A stretch of 64,000 bases of DNA from Rhizobium sp. R634 (GCF_002211305.1 NZ_LOKW01000025.1:1-64000); one strand, 5' to 3'. Positions 16,415-26,863 are shown, counted from the first letter of the stretch. A program made the numbers and translations. The notes: generated by a model from the sequence alone, not told the origin.

Positions 16415-16597
16415 ATGCCGGCTTCGCGGAAATCAGGCAAGGTGTTCTATATGCTGAAGCCCGTTCGCGAGGGGCTGCCGCCCTTCTCGGATATCCGGCT
16501 TCCCGATGGCACGATCATTCGCCGCGTCGATGTGGCCATTCATAAAAGAGCGCTTTCCAATGCGGCCAAGGCGTTGAAAGAAAGGCTGGACCGATGA
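16415..16597 (+). CDS. Small conserved hypothetical protein, 60 residues
   Basis: A 60-residue basic protein (MPASRKSGKVFYMLKPVREG at the start) without membrane segment or signal peptide. I do not recognise a family. The C-terminus KRALSNAAKALKERLDR looks like an amphipathic helix. AGGAG stands 8 nt before the chosen ATG. Its stop overlaps the ATG of the next gene (ATGA), so the two are translationally coupled and may work together. It lies between hisH and hisA in the histidine operon. Confidence 0.65.
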   Translation: MPASRKSGKVFYMLKPVREGLPPFSDIRLPDGTIIRRVDVAIHKRALSNAAKALKERLDR

Positions 16598-17151
16598 TCC
16601 ACGAATTCCTTGCCGGCAATGAGAATTCGCAGCTGCGCGCCAATGGGATCAATGCCGGTGACATCACCGAGGCCGTGCTGGAATTCTATATCGAAGGCGA
16701 GGACGACCTGATCGGACTGCTCGCTTACGCACTTTACGAGCGGCAGAAGCGCGATTTCGTGCTCAGCTACCGCAAGCGCAATGCCGGCCGCTCGCCCAAT
16801 GAAGCGGAACTTGCCGCCGTCAGCAGCAATTATCTCTCGACCGACCTGCGCAATACGCTGCGCGACCGCGCCTCGCAGATCCTTTCGAGCTATGCCGAGA
16901 CCTATGTCGAGGCGATGGAGCCGGAAATCCGGCTCGCCGCGGTCAACAGCGCGGCGCTACGCGAAATGAGCGACATCCAAAAATCGATGAAGAAGCGGCT
17001 GGGCTTCTGGCGCCAGGTGCGTTCCGGTTTCACGGTCATCCTGCTCCTTCTTCTGCTTTTCGGCGCGGCCACCATTGCCGCTGTCTTTTTTCGCTCGGAT
17101 ATCGTAGATGCGTGGAATGCGCTGATGGTACCGACCACTTTACGGACGTAA
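16594..17151 (+). CDS. Conserved hypothetical protein with a single C-terminal membrane segment
   Basis: A 185-residue protein of unknown function. The N-terminal two thirds are soluble and helical. One strong membrane segment, TVILLLLLLFGAATIAAVFF, lies at about residues 146-166, followed by a short tail, so it is probably a tail-anchored inner-membrane protein with a cytoplasmic body. It is translationally coupled to the 60-residue protein upstream and sits 6 nt before hisA. No enzymatic motif is visible. Confidence 0.75.
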   Translation: MIHEFLAGNENSQLRANGINAGDITEAVLEFYIEGEDDLIGLLAYALYERQKRDFVLSYRKRNAGRSPNEAELAAVSSNYLSTDLRNTLRDRASQILSSYAETYVEAMEPEIRLAAVNSAALREMSDIQKSMKKRLGFWRQVRSGFTVILLLLLLFGAATIAAVFFRSDIVDAWNALMVPTTLRT

Positions 17152-17157
17152 GACGAC

Positions 17158-17904
17158 ATGATCCTTTTTCCCGCGATCGACCTGAAGGGCGGCCAATGCG
17201 TCCGCCTGAAGCTCGGCGACATGCAGCAGGCGACGGTGTACAACACCGATCCGGCCGCCCAGGCGAAATCCTTCGAAGAGCAGGGTTTCGAATGGCTGCA
17301 TGTGGTCGATCTCGACGGCGCCTTCGCGGGGCATTCGGCCAATGGCGATGCCGTCGAAGCGATCCTGAAGGCAACGAAGAACCCGGTGCAGCTCGGCGGC
17401 GGCATTCGCACGCTCGATCATATCGAAGCGTGGCTCGCGCGCGGGCTGCGGCGGGTCATTCTCGGCACCGTCGCGGTCAGAAATCCTGATCTGGTCATCG
17501 AGGCCTGCCGGAAATTTCCGGGCCATGTCGCCGTCGGCATCGACGCCAAGGGCGGCAAGGTGGCGGTCGAAGGCTGGGCGGAGGCTTCCGAACTCGGTGT
17601 CATCGAGCTCGCCAGGAAGTTCGAAGGCGCCGGCGTCGCCGCGATCATCTATACCGATATCGACCGCGACGGCATTCTTGCCGGCATCAACTGGGCTTCG
17701 ACCCTGGAGCTTGCCGAGGCCGTCTCCATTCCCGTCATCGCCTCCGGCGGCCTTGCCTCGCTGGACGACGTCAGGCGCATGCTGCAGCCCGATGCGCGAA
17801 AGCTCGAGGGCGCGATATCAGGCCGGGCGCTTTATGACGGGCGTATCGACCCAACGGAAGCGCTGGCGCTGATCAAGGCCAGCAGCGCCAAGGAGACCGC
17901 GTAA
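17158..17904 (+). CDS. hisA: ProFAR isomerase
   Basis: A 248-residue (beta/alpha)8 barrel, 1-(5-phosphoribosyl)-5-[(5-phosphoribosylamino)methylideneamino]imidazole-4-carboxamide isomerase, fourth step of histidine synthesis. It starts ILFPAIDLKGGQCVRL with the catalytic Asp at the end of strand 1, and has LGGGIRTLDHIEAWL and IYTDIDRDGIL with the second catalytic Asp. The C-terminal phosphate loop is IASGGLASLDDVRRML. Its TAA stop overlaps the hisF ATG by one base. Confidence 0.96.
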   Translation: MILFPAIDLKGGQCVRLKLGDMQQATVYNTDPAAQAKSFEEQGFEWLHVVDLDGAFAGHSANGDAVEAILKATKNPVQLGGGIRTLDHIEAWLARGLRRVILGTVAVRNPDLVIEACRKFPGHVAVGIDAKGGKVAVEGWAEASELGVIELARKFEGAGVAAIIYTDIDRDGILAGINWASTLELAEAVSIPVIASGGLASLDDVRRMLQPDARKLEGAISGRALYDGRIDPTEALALIKASSAKETA

Positions 17905-18692
17905 TGACCCTCAAGGCCCGTGTCATCCCCTGCCTCGACGTCAAGGACGGCCGTGTCGTCAAGGGCGTCAACTTCCTCAATCTCGTCGATGCCGGCGATC
18001 CCGTCGAGGCGGCGAAAGCCTATGACGCGGCCGGCGCCGATGAACTCTGCTTCCTCGACATCACCGCGTCTTCAGACAATCGCGAGACGATCTTCGACGT
18101 CGTGTCGCGCACGGCCGACCAGTGCTTCATGCCGCTGACGGTCGGCGGCGGCGTGCGCACCATCGCCGATATCCGCAAGCTGCTGCTTTGCGGCGCCGAC
18201 AAGGTCTCGATCAATTCGGCGGCCGTCAGCAATCCTGATTTCGTCGCCGAGGCGGCCGACAAGTTCGGCGACCAGTGCATCGTCGTCTCGATCGATGCCA
18301 AGCGCCGGCGCACGCAGGCGGTCGGCGGCGACAATCTCAGCGCCTGGGAGATCTATACGCATGGCGGCCGCAACGCGACCGGCATCGACGCCATTGAATT
18401 TGCCCAGAAAATGGTGGCGCGCGGCGCCGGCGAACTGCTGGTCACCTCGATGGACCGCGACGGCACCAAGGTCGGCTACGATCTGGAACTGACGCGGGCG
18501 ATCGCCGATTCGGTGCGCGTGCCGGTCATCGCGTCCGGCGGCGTCGGCGATCTCGACGATCTCGTCGCCGGCGTGAAGGAAGGCCATGCCAATGCCGTGC
18601 TCGCCGCCTCGATCTTCCACTTCGGCACCTATTCCGTCGGCGAAGCCAAGCATTATATGGCGAAGTGCGGCATCGACATGCGTCTCGACTGA
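17904..18692 (+). CDS. hisF: Imidazole glycerol phosphate synthase cyclase subunit
   Basis: A 262-residue barrel enzyme paralogous to HisA. The start VIPCLDVKDGRVVKGVNF carries the first catalytic Asp, FLDITAS and PLTVGGGVRTIADI follow, and SMDRDGTKVGYD contains the second catalytic Asp region. It uses ammonia from HisH to form imidazole glycerol phosphate and AICAR. Translation is coupled to hisA by a one-base stop/start overlap. hisE follows 17 nt later. Confidence 0.97.
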   Translation: MTLKARVIPCLDVKDGRVVKGVNFLNLVDAGDPVEAAKAYDAAGADELCFLDITASSDNRETIFDVVSRTADQCFMPLTVGGGVRTIADIRKLLLCGADKVSINSAAVSNPDFVAEAADKFGDQCIVVSIDAKRRRTQAVGGDNLSAWEIYTHGGRNATGIDAIEFAQKMVARGAGELLVTSMDRDGTKVGYDLELTRAIADSVRVPVIASGGVGDLDDLVAGVKEGHANAVLAASIFHFGTYSVGEAKHYMAKCGIDMRLD

Positions 18693-18709
18693 ACCTTGAA
18701 AGCGCAGAT

Positions 18710-19033
18710 ATGAGCGGATTTTCCCTTTCCGATCTCGAAAGGATCGTCGCGGAGCGGTCGAAAGCCTCGCCGGATCAATCCTGGACGGCCAAGCTTGTGG
18801 CCGCCGGCCAGCCGAAAGCTGCAAAGAAGCTCGGCGAAGAGGCGATCGAAGCGGTGATGGCGGCGGTGACCGATGACCGCGACAATCTGACCTATGAAGC
18901 CGCCGACGTGCTCTATCATCTCTTGGTCGTATTGCGGATTGCTGAAATACCGTTAGAGAATGTCATGGCCGAACTCGAGCGCAGAACCGCGCAGTCCGGC
19001 CTCAAGGAAAAGGCCAGCCGGCAGAGTTCATGA
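18710..19033 (+). CDS. hisE: Phosphoribosyl-ATP pyrophosphohydrolase
   Basis: A 107-residue all-helical MazG-like hydrolase, second step of histidine synthesis. Metal-binding acidic residues lie in KLGEEAIEAVMAAV and YEAADVLYHLLVVL. It is a stand-alone HisE; hisI is not present nearby, as is usual in alphaproteobacteria. The start ATG gives MSGFSLSDLERIV, where the family begins. The stop overlaps the coaA start (ATGA). Confidence 0.94.
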   Translation: MSGFSLSDLERIVAERSKASPDQSWTAKLVAAGQPKAAKKLGEEAIEAVMAAVTDDRDNLTYEAADVLYHLLVVLRIAEIPLENVMAELERRTAQSGLKEKASRQSS

Positions 19034-20025
19034 GTATCGCGACTGAGATTATCGGGGTGCCGGAAACGTTGGATCACTTCCAGTCGGAATCCTATTCGCC
19101 CTACCATTTCTTCTCTTCCGAACAATGGGCGAAATTTCGAGCCGACACGCCGCTGACGCTGACCAGCGACGAGGTCAAGCGGCTGCGCTCAATGGGCGAC
19201 CCGATCGATCTCGACGAGGTCCGGCGGATCTATCTTTCGCTGTCGCGCCTGCTGTCGTCGCATGTCGAATCCTCGCAGATGCTTTTCAACCAGCGCAACC
19301 GCTTCCTCAGCATGTCGGATGTGACGAAGACGCCCTTCGTCATCGGCATCGCCGGCTCGGTCGCCGTGGGAAAATCGACCACCGCCCGTATCCTGAAGGA
19401 GCTCCTCGGGCGCTGGCCCTCCAGCCCGAAGGTCGATCTGATAACCACCGACGGCTTCCTGCACCCGAACGCCGTGCTGCAGCGGGAAAAGCTGATGCAG
19501 CGCAAAGGCTTCCCGGAGAGCTACGACACCGGCGCGATCCTGCGCTTCCTCTCCGCGATCAAGGCGGGGCAGCCGGATGTGAGGGCGCCCTGTTATTCGC
19601 ACCTCGTCTATGACGTGCTGCCGGACGAATACAAGATCGTCGACCGGCCCGACATCCTGATCTTCGAAGGCATCAACGTGCTGCAGTCGCGCGACCTGCC
19701 GGCCGACGGCAAGATCGTGCCGATGGTTTCCGACTTTTTCGATTTCTCGATCTATATCGATGCTGCGGAAAGCCAGATCCATAACTGGTATGTGACGCGC
19801 TTCATGCGGCTGCGCGAAACCGCCTTCCGCGATCCCAATTCCTATTTCCATCGCTACGCGTCGATCACCGATGCGGAGGCGCTCGAAATTGCCGAAGATC
19901 TCTGGACGAACATCAACCTGAAGAACCTGCGGCAGAACATCCTGCCGACGCGGCCGCGCGCCGATCTGATCCTGAAAAAGGGCAAGGATCACCTGATCGA
20001 ACAGGTCGCGCTGCGGAAACTATAG
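19030..20025 (+). CDS. coaA: Pantothenate kinase, type I
   Basis: A 331-residue prokaryotic type I pantothenate kinase, first step of coenzyme A synthesis. Walker A is GIAGSVAVGKSTTAR and the pantothenate-binding region includes TTDGFLHPNAVL and YSHLVYDVLPDEYKIV. The N-terminal SPYHFFSSEQWAKFR segment is typical. It is the last gene of the his operon, joined to hisE by an ATGA overlap. An interspersed intergenic repeat begins directly after the stop. Confidence 0.96.
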   Translation: MSIATEIIGVPETLDHFQSESYSPYHFFSSEQWAKFRADTPLTLTSDEVKRLRSMGDPIDLDEVRRIYLSLSRLLSSHVESSQMLFNQRNRFLSMSDVTKTPFVIGIAGSVAVGKSTTARILKELLGRWPSSPKVDLITTDGFLHPNAVLQREKLMQRKGFPESYDTGAILRFLSAIKAGQPDVRAPCYSHLVYDVLPDEYKIVDRPDILIFEGINVLQSRDLPADGKIVPMVSDFFDFSIYIDAAESQIHNWYVTRFMRLRETAFRDPNSYFHRYASITDAEALEIAEDLWTNINLKNLRQNILPTRPRADLILKKGKDHLIEQVALRKL

Positions 20026-20128
20026 AGCGTGTCGCGCAAAAGTGTGCGCGGTTTTGCGATAACGACACGCGTAAAAATAAAGACCTAAAGCACGGGGAGC
20101 GAATCTGAAAGATCGCGACGTGCTTTAG
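20026..20128. repeat. Rhizobial interspersed palindromic element, copy 1 of family A
   Basis: A 103-nt element made of two hairpins: GCGTGTCG (20028-20035) pairs with CGACACGC (20063-20070), and CTAAAGCACG (20085-20094) pairs with CGTGCTTTAG (20119-20128). A second copy lies at 57990-58099 with the same order of blocks and an identical core from GCGAATCTG to GATCGCGAC. It follows coaA directly and may help end or stabilise the operon transcript. Confidence 0.8.
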
Positions 20129-20141
20129 AAGGCGATTGATT

Positions 20142-20753
20142 TCAAGGATTGACGCGGCGCAGCGTCAGATTGATGCGGCCGCCATGCTTCAGCAGCGTCG
20201 ACGTCGCCGGATGGATGCGGTCGACACCATGGAAACAGAGCCTCCCCTCGCCGCCAAGGACGACCAGATCGCCGCTCGACAGCTTGAAAGATAGCGTGCG
20301 ATCATTACGGCTGAGGCCGCCGACGCGGAAGAGGCAGCTGTTGCCGAGCGAGATCGAAACGACGGGCGCCTGCAAATCCGTCTCATCCTTATCCTGATGC
20401 AGGCCCATGCGGGCATCGTCGGAATAGAAATTGACGAGACAGGCTTCCGGCGGCTTCTCGTAGCCCGAGACGTCATTCCAGATGTCGAGCAGGAGCTGCG
20501 GCAGATCGGGCCAGGGCTTGCCGGTTGCCGGGTGCGCCGGCTGATAACGATAGCCGCGCTCCTTGTCCGTTACCCAGCCGAGCGGCCCGCAATTGGTCAT
20601 CCTGACCGACATCGGCTTGCCGGTGCCGGGCATGACGGGCACGAAAAGCGGCGCCTCGGCAACGACGGCGCGGATCACCTCGACCAATTCTTCCTGACGC
20701 GCCCGGTCGAGATAGCCGGGGAGATGGCGGATGCCGTTCAGAAGACCGGGCAT
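20142..20753 (-). CDS. alkB: AlkB-like alpha-ketoglutarate-dependent dioxygenase
   Basis: A 203-residue Fe(II)/2-oxoglutarate dioxygenase of the AlkB family. Iron ligands are His119 and Asp121 in MGLHQDKDETD and the distal His in GVDRIHPATS; the 2-oxoglutarate-binding arginines are in GGRINLTLRRV. LVNFYSDDARMG and VSISLGNSCLFRVGG are typical. AlkB reverses N1-methyladenine and N3-methylcytosine damage, but bacterial paralogues can act on RNA, so the exact substrate is open. It starts one base after the arfB stop on the same strand, forming a two-gene unit. Confidence 0.9.
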   Translation of the reverse strand: MPGLLNGIRHLPGYLDRARQEELVEVIRAVVAEAPLFVPVMPGTGKPMSVRMTNCGPLGWVTDKERGYRYQPAHPATGKPWPDLPQLLLDIWNDVSGYEKPPEACLVNFYSDDARMGLHQDKDETDLQAPVVSISLGNSCLFRVGGLSRNDRTLSFKLSSGDLVVLGGEGRLCFHGVDRIHPATSTLLKHGGRINLTLRRVNP

Positions 20754-20754
20754 G

Positions 20755-21192
20755 TCATTCGCCGCCGCCGGGGCGGCCGCGCATTTTCTTGACTTCGGAC
20801 CGACCGGATTTTTCTTTCAGGCGCCGCTCGACCGAACCCTTGGTCGGTTTGGTCTTCTTGCGTGGCGGCGGTGGCGGCTTGGCCGCTTCCAGAATCAATT
20901 CCTTCAGCCGCTCGCGCGCATCCTCGCGGTTGCGGTCCTGGCTGCGAAAGCGGCTCGCCTCGATCATCAGCACGCCCTCCTTCGACATACGCCGGCCGGC
21001 AAGCCTGATGGCATTGGCCTTGACACGATCATTGAGGGAGGGCGAGTTCGGGATGTTGAAAAACAGCTGGACCGCGGTCGAGACTTTGTTGACGTTCTGC
21101 CCGCCCGGGCCGCCCGCCAGAACGAATTGTTCCGTCAGTTCCCATCCTGATATGGTGATCCTGTCATCGATATAGAGCGCGTCGCTGGCCAT
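20755..21192 (-). CDS. arfB: ArfB/YaeJ peptidyl-tRNA hydrolase for ribosome rescue
   Basis: A 145-residue release-factor-like protein. The GGQ motif (residues 30-32) sits in GGPGGQNVNKVSTAVQL, and the basic C-terminal tail rich in K and R (PPPPRKKTKPTKGSVERR) is the part that enters the empty mRNA channel. It hydrolyses peptidyl-tRNA on stalled ribosomes lacking a stop codon, as a back-up for trans-translation. Length and layout are normal. It precedes the alkB-like gene by one base. Confidence 0.93.
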   Translation of the reverse strand: MASDALYIDDRITISGWELTEQFVLAGGPGGQNVNKVSTAVQLFFNIPNSPSLNDRVKANAIRLAGRRMSKEGVLMIEASRFRSQDRNREDARERLKELILEAAKPPPPPRKKTKPTKGSVERRLKEKSGRSEVKKMRGRPGGGE

Positions 21193-21245
21193 GCGGCGTT
21201 CTATCTCATATCAGCCGCCAATTGAAAACATCGGCTTCGCAAGCA

Positions 21246-21274
21246 AAACCCGGCAATCCTTAGATGCCGGGTTT
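21246..21274 (-). terminator. Intrinsic terminator of pckA
   Basis: AAACCCGGCA (21246-21255) and TGCCGGGTTT (21265-21274) form a 10-bp stem with a 9-nt loop. On the minus strand it ends in GGGTTTTGC. It lies 25 nt beyond the pckA stop. Confidence 0.8.
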
Positions 21275-21298
21275 CACGTGAGTCAAAGACCCTTTTTC

Positions 21299-22909
<1,611 letters not shown>

Positions 22910-23248
22910 GGCTAGTTCCCTTTGCTCAGGCTCGTTGCCGTTAAAACTAAGGGCGAAAATACGGGGAGAAATTTTAAAAGACAAGAGACCGAAATTGAGA
23001 AAATTCAGTAATATCAAACAATTAATCGATTTAAATTTCCGCCGTTATTTTTAAATCGTTTGAATGCACCGCGTTGCAACATTTGGATGCACGACTTTGA
23101 GTTGCCGGCGAATTTTAAGACAATCCTCCCCTTTATCTTTGCCACAATTTGTTCCACCTTTATCCTCCATAAGCGCATCCGGTCACTGAGACCGCCTGGG
23201 GACGACGAAAATCCGGGAGATTGCGCACCGATGATGGAGACCAACACC
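22910..23248. promoter_or_regulatory. Divergent control region of pckA and chvI
   Basis: An AT-richer 339-nt stretch between divergent genes. It holds ACAATTTGT (about 23143-23151), a short near-palindrome that could bind a dimeric regulator, and several A/T runs around 22975-23060. I cannot place the promoters with confidence. No gene is supported here. Confidence 0.4.
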
Positions 23249-23986
23249 ATGCCGACAATCGCGCTCGTTGACGACGACCGCAACATCCTCACCTCGGTGT
23301 CGATCGCACTGGAGGCCGAAGGATATAAGGTCGAGACCTATACGGACGGTGCCTCAGCGCTCGACGGCCTTCTGGCGCGACCGCCGCAGCTTGCGATCTT
23401 CGATATCAAGATGCCGCGCATGGACGGCATGGAACTGTTGCGCCGTCTGCGGCAGAAATCGGATATTCCGGTCATCTTCCTTACCTCCAAGGATGAGGAG
23501 ATTGACGAACTCTTCGGCCTGAAGATGGGTGCGGACGATTTCATCACCAAGCCTTTCTCGCAGCGCCTGCTGGTGGAGCGCGTGCGCGCCGTCCTGCGCC
23601 GCGCCTCGAGCCGCGAAGCCGCGGCTGCCGGCGGCACGAGCCCGAGCGGCGCACCAAAGGCCGGCGCCGTGCAGCAGGCCCGCTCGCTGGAGCGCGGACA
23701 GCTGGTCATGGACCAGGAACGCCATACCTGCACCTGGAAGGGCGAGGCCGTGACGTTGACGGTGACCGAGTTCCTGATTTTGCATTCGCTGGCGCAGCGC
23801 CCGGGCGTCGTGAAAAGCCGCGATGCGCTGATGGATGCAGCCTATGACGAACAGGTTTATGTCGACGATCGGACCATCGACAGCCACATCAAGCGGCTGC
23901 GCAAGAAATTCAAGATGGTCGATACCGATTTTGATATGATTGAAACGCTCTACGGAGTGGGATACCGCTTCCGCGAAGCAGCCTGA
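23249..23986 (+). CDS. chvI: Response regulator ChvI (OmpR family)
   Basis: A 245-residue regulator. The receiver domain opens PTIALVDDDRNIL and carries phospho-acceptor Asp52 in IFDIKMPRMDG and the conserved Lys in FITKPFSQRLL. The C-terminal winged helix includes YDEQVYVDDRTIDSHIKRLR. Together with ChvG it controls exopolysaccharide, acid response, motility and symbiosis or virulence genes in rhizobia and Agrobacterium. The third of three nearby ATGs was chosen: it follows TGGAGA by 8 nt and gives the family N-terminus. The two upstream ATGs would add five or six residues. Confidence 0.95.
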   Translation: MPTIALVDDDRNILTSVSIALEAEGYKVETYTDGASALDGLLARPPQLAIFDIKMPRMDGMELLRRLRQKSDIPVIFLTSKDEEIDELFGLKMGADDFITKPFSQRLLVERVRAVLRRASSREAAAAGGTSPSGAPKAGAVQQARSLERGQLVMDQERHTCTWKGEAVTLTVTEFLILHSLAQRPGVVKSRDALMDAAYDEQVYVDDRTIDSHIKRLRKKFKMVDTDFDMIETLYGVGYRFREAA

Positions 23987-24065
23987 GCCCAGCGGGCGCG
24001 GCGCGAGAGAACGTTCAGGGCTGCGGGCCGGTTCATCCGGCCCCGCCCTTTGAAAGGGCCTGTCA

Positions 24066-25856
24066 TTGGCACAGTTGGTGCAGGAAAGGGATCTGGACGA
24101 TGCGGAGGGCGTGAGCACCCGTCGCGTCCGAGGCCGCCGTTGGTCGCATCCCTTCACGCTGATCCGCCGCATCTTCGGCAACGCCGTGTTTTCGAGCCTG
24201 ACGCGGCGCATCCTGTTCTTCAATCTGGTCGCGCTGGTCGTGCTCGTCGGCGGCATCCTCTATCTCAATCAGTTTCGCGAAGGCTTGATCGACGCCCGCG
24301 CCGAAAGCCTGTTGACGCAGGGCGAGATCATCGCCGGCGCCGTCTCAGCCTCCGCGTCGGTCGATACGAACTCGATCACCATCGATCCGCAAAAGCTGCT
24401 CGAGCTGCAGGCCGGCCAGAGCATCACGCCGGTGCCGAACGACGAGGATCTCGAATTCCCGATCGATCCCGAGAAGGTCGCCCCGGTCCTGCGCCGGCTG
24501 ATCTCTCCGACGCGCACGCGCGCGCGCATCTTCGATGCCGACGCCAATCTGCTGCTCGATTCGCGCCACCTCTATTCGCGCGGCCAGGTGCTGCGCTTCG
24601 ACCTGCCGCCGGTCGAGGAAGAGAAGCAGACCTGGAGCGATTGGTTCGTGACGCTGTTCAACAAGGCGCTGCAGCCGGGCAATCTGCCGCTCTATAAGGA
24701 AGCGCCAGGCGGCGACGGTTCGATCTATCCCGAAGTCATGAACGCGCTGACCGGCGTGCGCGGCGCGGTCGTGCGCACAACGGAAAAAGGCGAACTCATC
24801 GTTTCTGTCGCGGTGCCGATCCAGCGCTTCCGCGCCGTGCTCGGCGTGCTGCTCTTGTCGACGCAGGCTGGCGATATCGACAATATCGTCCATGCCGAAC
24901 GGCTCGCCATCATGCGGGTGTTCGGCGTGGCGACGCTCGTCAACGTGCTGCTTTCACTAGTGCTGTCGTCGACCATCGCCAACCCGCTTCGCCGTCTTTC
25001 GGCAGCGGCGATCCGGGTGCGCCGCGGCGCCAAAACGCGCGAGGAGATTCCCGACTTCTCCGCCCGCCAGGATGAAATCGGCAATCTTTCCATTGCGCTC
25101 CGCGAAATGACGACGGCGCTTTACGACCGCATCGATGCGATCGAAAGCTTTGCGGCCGATGTCAGCCACGAGCTCAAGAACCCGCTGACCTCGCTGCGCA
25201 GCGCCGTCGAAACGCTGCCGCTCGCCAAATCCGAGGATTCCAAGAAACGGCTGCTCGACGTCATCCAGCACGATGTGCGCCGCCTCGACCGGCTGATCAG
25301 CGATATTTCCGACGCCTCGCGCCTCGATGCCGAACTTGCGCGCGTCGATGCCGGCTCCGTCGACATGGAAGTGCTGCTGCGCGACCTGATCGACGTGTCC
25401 CGCCAGATCAGGGGCAGCAAGAAGCAGGTGGAGATCGAATATGCGATCGAACGCAAGCCGAACATCAAGACGCGCTTCGTCGTCAACGGCCACGACCTGC
25501 GCATCGGCCAGATCATAACCAACCTGATCGAGAATGCCCGCTCCTTCGTGCCTGAGAAGGGCGGCAAGATCACCGTGCGGCTGGTGCGCACACGCTCGCG
25601 CTGCGTCACTACCATCGAGGACAACGGTCCCGGCATCCAGGCGGAGAATATCGACCGGATCTTCGAGCGCTTCTATACGGACCGCCCGGAATCGGAAGGT
25701 TTTGGCCAGAATTCCGGCCTTGGCCTGTCGATCAGCCGGCAGATTGCTGAAGCCCATGGCGGTTCGCTGAGGGCGGAAAACATCACCGACGGCGAGAACG
25801 GACGCATAATCGGCGCGCGCTTCATCCTCGCACTTCCCCTTAACGCCGCCGCATGA
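24066..25856 (+). CDS. chvG: Sensor histidine kinase ChvG (ExoS)
   Basis: A 596-residue inner-membrane kinase. The first membrane segment is at about residues 45-68 (RILFFNLVALVVLVGGILYL), a periplasmic sensor domain of some 210 residues follows, then a second membrane segment near 285-305, HAMP, the H-box FAADVSHELKNPLTSLRSA with His368, and a HATPase domain with NLIENARSFVPE and GLGLSISRQIAEAHGG. The periplasmic inhibitor ExoR binds this domain in known systems. Translation seems to begin at TTG, 7 nt after GAAAGGG; a GTG four codons later is possible. The stop overlaps the hprK start (ATGA). Confidence 0.94.
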   Translation: MAQLVQERDLDDAEGVSTRRVRGRRWSHPFTLIRRIFGNAVFSSLTRRILFFNLVALVVLVGGILYLNQFREGLIDARAESLLTQGEIIAGAVSASASVDTNSITIDPQKLLELQAGQSITPVPNDEDLEFPIDPEKVAPVLRRLISPTRTRARIFDADANLLLDSRHLYSRGQVLRFDLPPVEEEKQTWSDWFVTLFNKALQPGNLPLYKEAPGGDGSIYPEVMNALTGVRGAVVRTTEKGELIVSVAVPIQRFRAVLGVLLLSTQAGDIDNIVHAERLAIMRVFGVATLVNVLLSLVLSSTIANPLRRLSAAAIRVRRGAKTREEIPDFSARQDEIGNLSIALREMTTALYDRIDAIESFAADVSHELKNPLTSLRSAVETLPLAKSEDSKKRLLDVIQHDVRRLDRLISDISDASRLDAELARVDAGSVDMEVLLRDLIDVSRQIRGSKKQVEIEYAIERKPNIKTRFVVNGHDLRIGQIITNLIENARSFVPEKGGKITVRLVRTRSRCVTTIEDNGPGIQAENIDRIFERFYTDRPESEGFGQNSGLGLSISRQIAEAHGGSLRAENITDGENGRIIGARFILALPLNAAA

Positions 25857-26302
25857 GCGAGGCTCCCAACATCCATGCGACGGCGATCGTCGTGGGCAGG
25901 ACGGGGCTCCTGTTCAGCGGGCCTTCCGGCTGGGGGAAATCGATGCTGGCCTTTACCTGCATGAGCGAGGCCCGCCGGCTCGGCCTCTTCACGGCGCTGG
26001 TCGCAGACGACCAGGTGCTTCTCTCGGAAGAGAGCGGCTCGGTGATTGCCTCGTGCCCGCCGTCGATCGCCGGGCTGATCGAGCTTCGCGGCACCGGCAT
26101 CGTCCGGCAGGATCACGTCCCGCAGGCAATCATGCATTATGCCGTCCTGCCCGGCAGCGCGTCCGGTGAAAACCGCGTCCCTCCCGAGGGCGAAATCGTC
26201 AGTCTCGCTCCCGGTTTTTCGCTTCCCGCATTGCGGTTGCTCACAAACATCCCCTCGCCGCTCGCGGTCCTGATGGCGAAAGCGCCGGATATCGGGTGCT
26301 GA
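25853..26302 (+). CDS. hprK: HPr kinase/phosphorylase, short alphaproteobacterial form
   Basis: A 149-residue protein corresponding only to the catalytic C-terminal half of Gram-positive HprK (about 310 residues). Walker A is GPSGWGKS (residues 23-30), and the family signature LIELRGTGIVRQ is present. It phosphorylates HPr on a serine and can reverse the reaction. It is coupled to chvG by an ATGA overlap and is followed by EIIA-Man and HPr, which matches the regulatory PTS of Rhizobiales. The lack of the N-terminal domain is normal for this class. Confidence 0.93.
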   Translation: MSEAPNIHATAIVVGRTGLLFSGPSGWGKSMLAFTCMSEARRLGLFTALVADDQVLLSEESGSVIASCPPSIAGLIELRGTGIVRQDHVPQAIMHYAVLPGSASGENRVPPEGEIVSLAPGFSLPALRLLTNIPSPLAVLMAKAPDIGC

Positions 26303-26452
26303 AGGCTTCCGGATTGATCAATCCGCCTTATATATTTGCATTTTTATCTTGCACTTCGGCTTTTCATCGCCAAGATGTGCCGCCACCGGTGGACGTAATT
26401 GCTGCATTGCGATATCTCAGCCACCGTTTGCGGATATGGGAGCAGTAATATC

Positions 26453-26854
26453 ATGATCGGACTTGTGCTTGTCACTCATGGCAAGCTGGCTGAAGAGTTT
26501 CGTCATGCTGTCGAGCACGTCGTCGGTCCTCAGAAATTCATCGAGACGGTCTGTATTGGCCCCGAAGACGACATGGACCAGAGACGGCAGGACATTCTGG
26601 CAGCCGTTTCCGGTGCAGACGACGGCCATGGCGTCGTCATCCTGACCGACATGTTCGGCGGTACGCCGTCCAATCTCGCAATATCGGTCATGAGCAGCGG
26701 CCATACCGAGGTCATTGCCGGCGTCAACCTACCGATGCTCATCAAGCTCGCCGGCGTGCGCGGCGAGAACAACATGGAGAAAGCGCTGGTGGAGGCTTCC
26801 GAAGCCGGGCGGAAATACATCAATGTCGCGAGCCGTGTGCTCAGCGGAAAATAA
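26453..26854 (+). CDS. manX: PTS EIIA component, mannose family (regulatory)
   Basis: A 133-residue EIIA-Man domain. The phospho-accepting His9 lies in IGLVLVTHGKLAEEF, and MFGGTPSNLAISV is typical. There are no IIB, IIC or IID genes nearby, so it is probably a phosphate-relay regulator rather than part of a sugar transporter. The start follows GGGAG by about 10 nt. HPr is encoded 9 nt downstream. The gene name is by family resemblance. Confidence 0.92.
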   Translation: MIGLVLVTHGKLAEEFRHAVEHVVGPQKFIETVCIGPEDDMDQRRQDILAAVSGADDGHGVVILTDMFGGTPSNLAISVMSSGHTEVIAGVNLPMLIKLAGVRGENNMEKALVEASEAGRKYINVASRVLSGK

Positions 26855-26863
26855 CGGGCCTTC

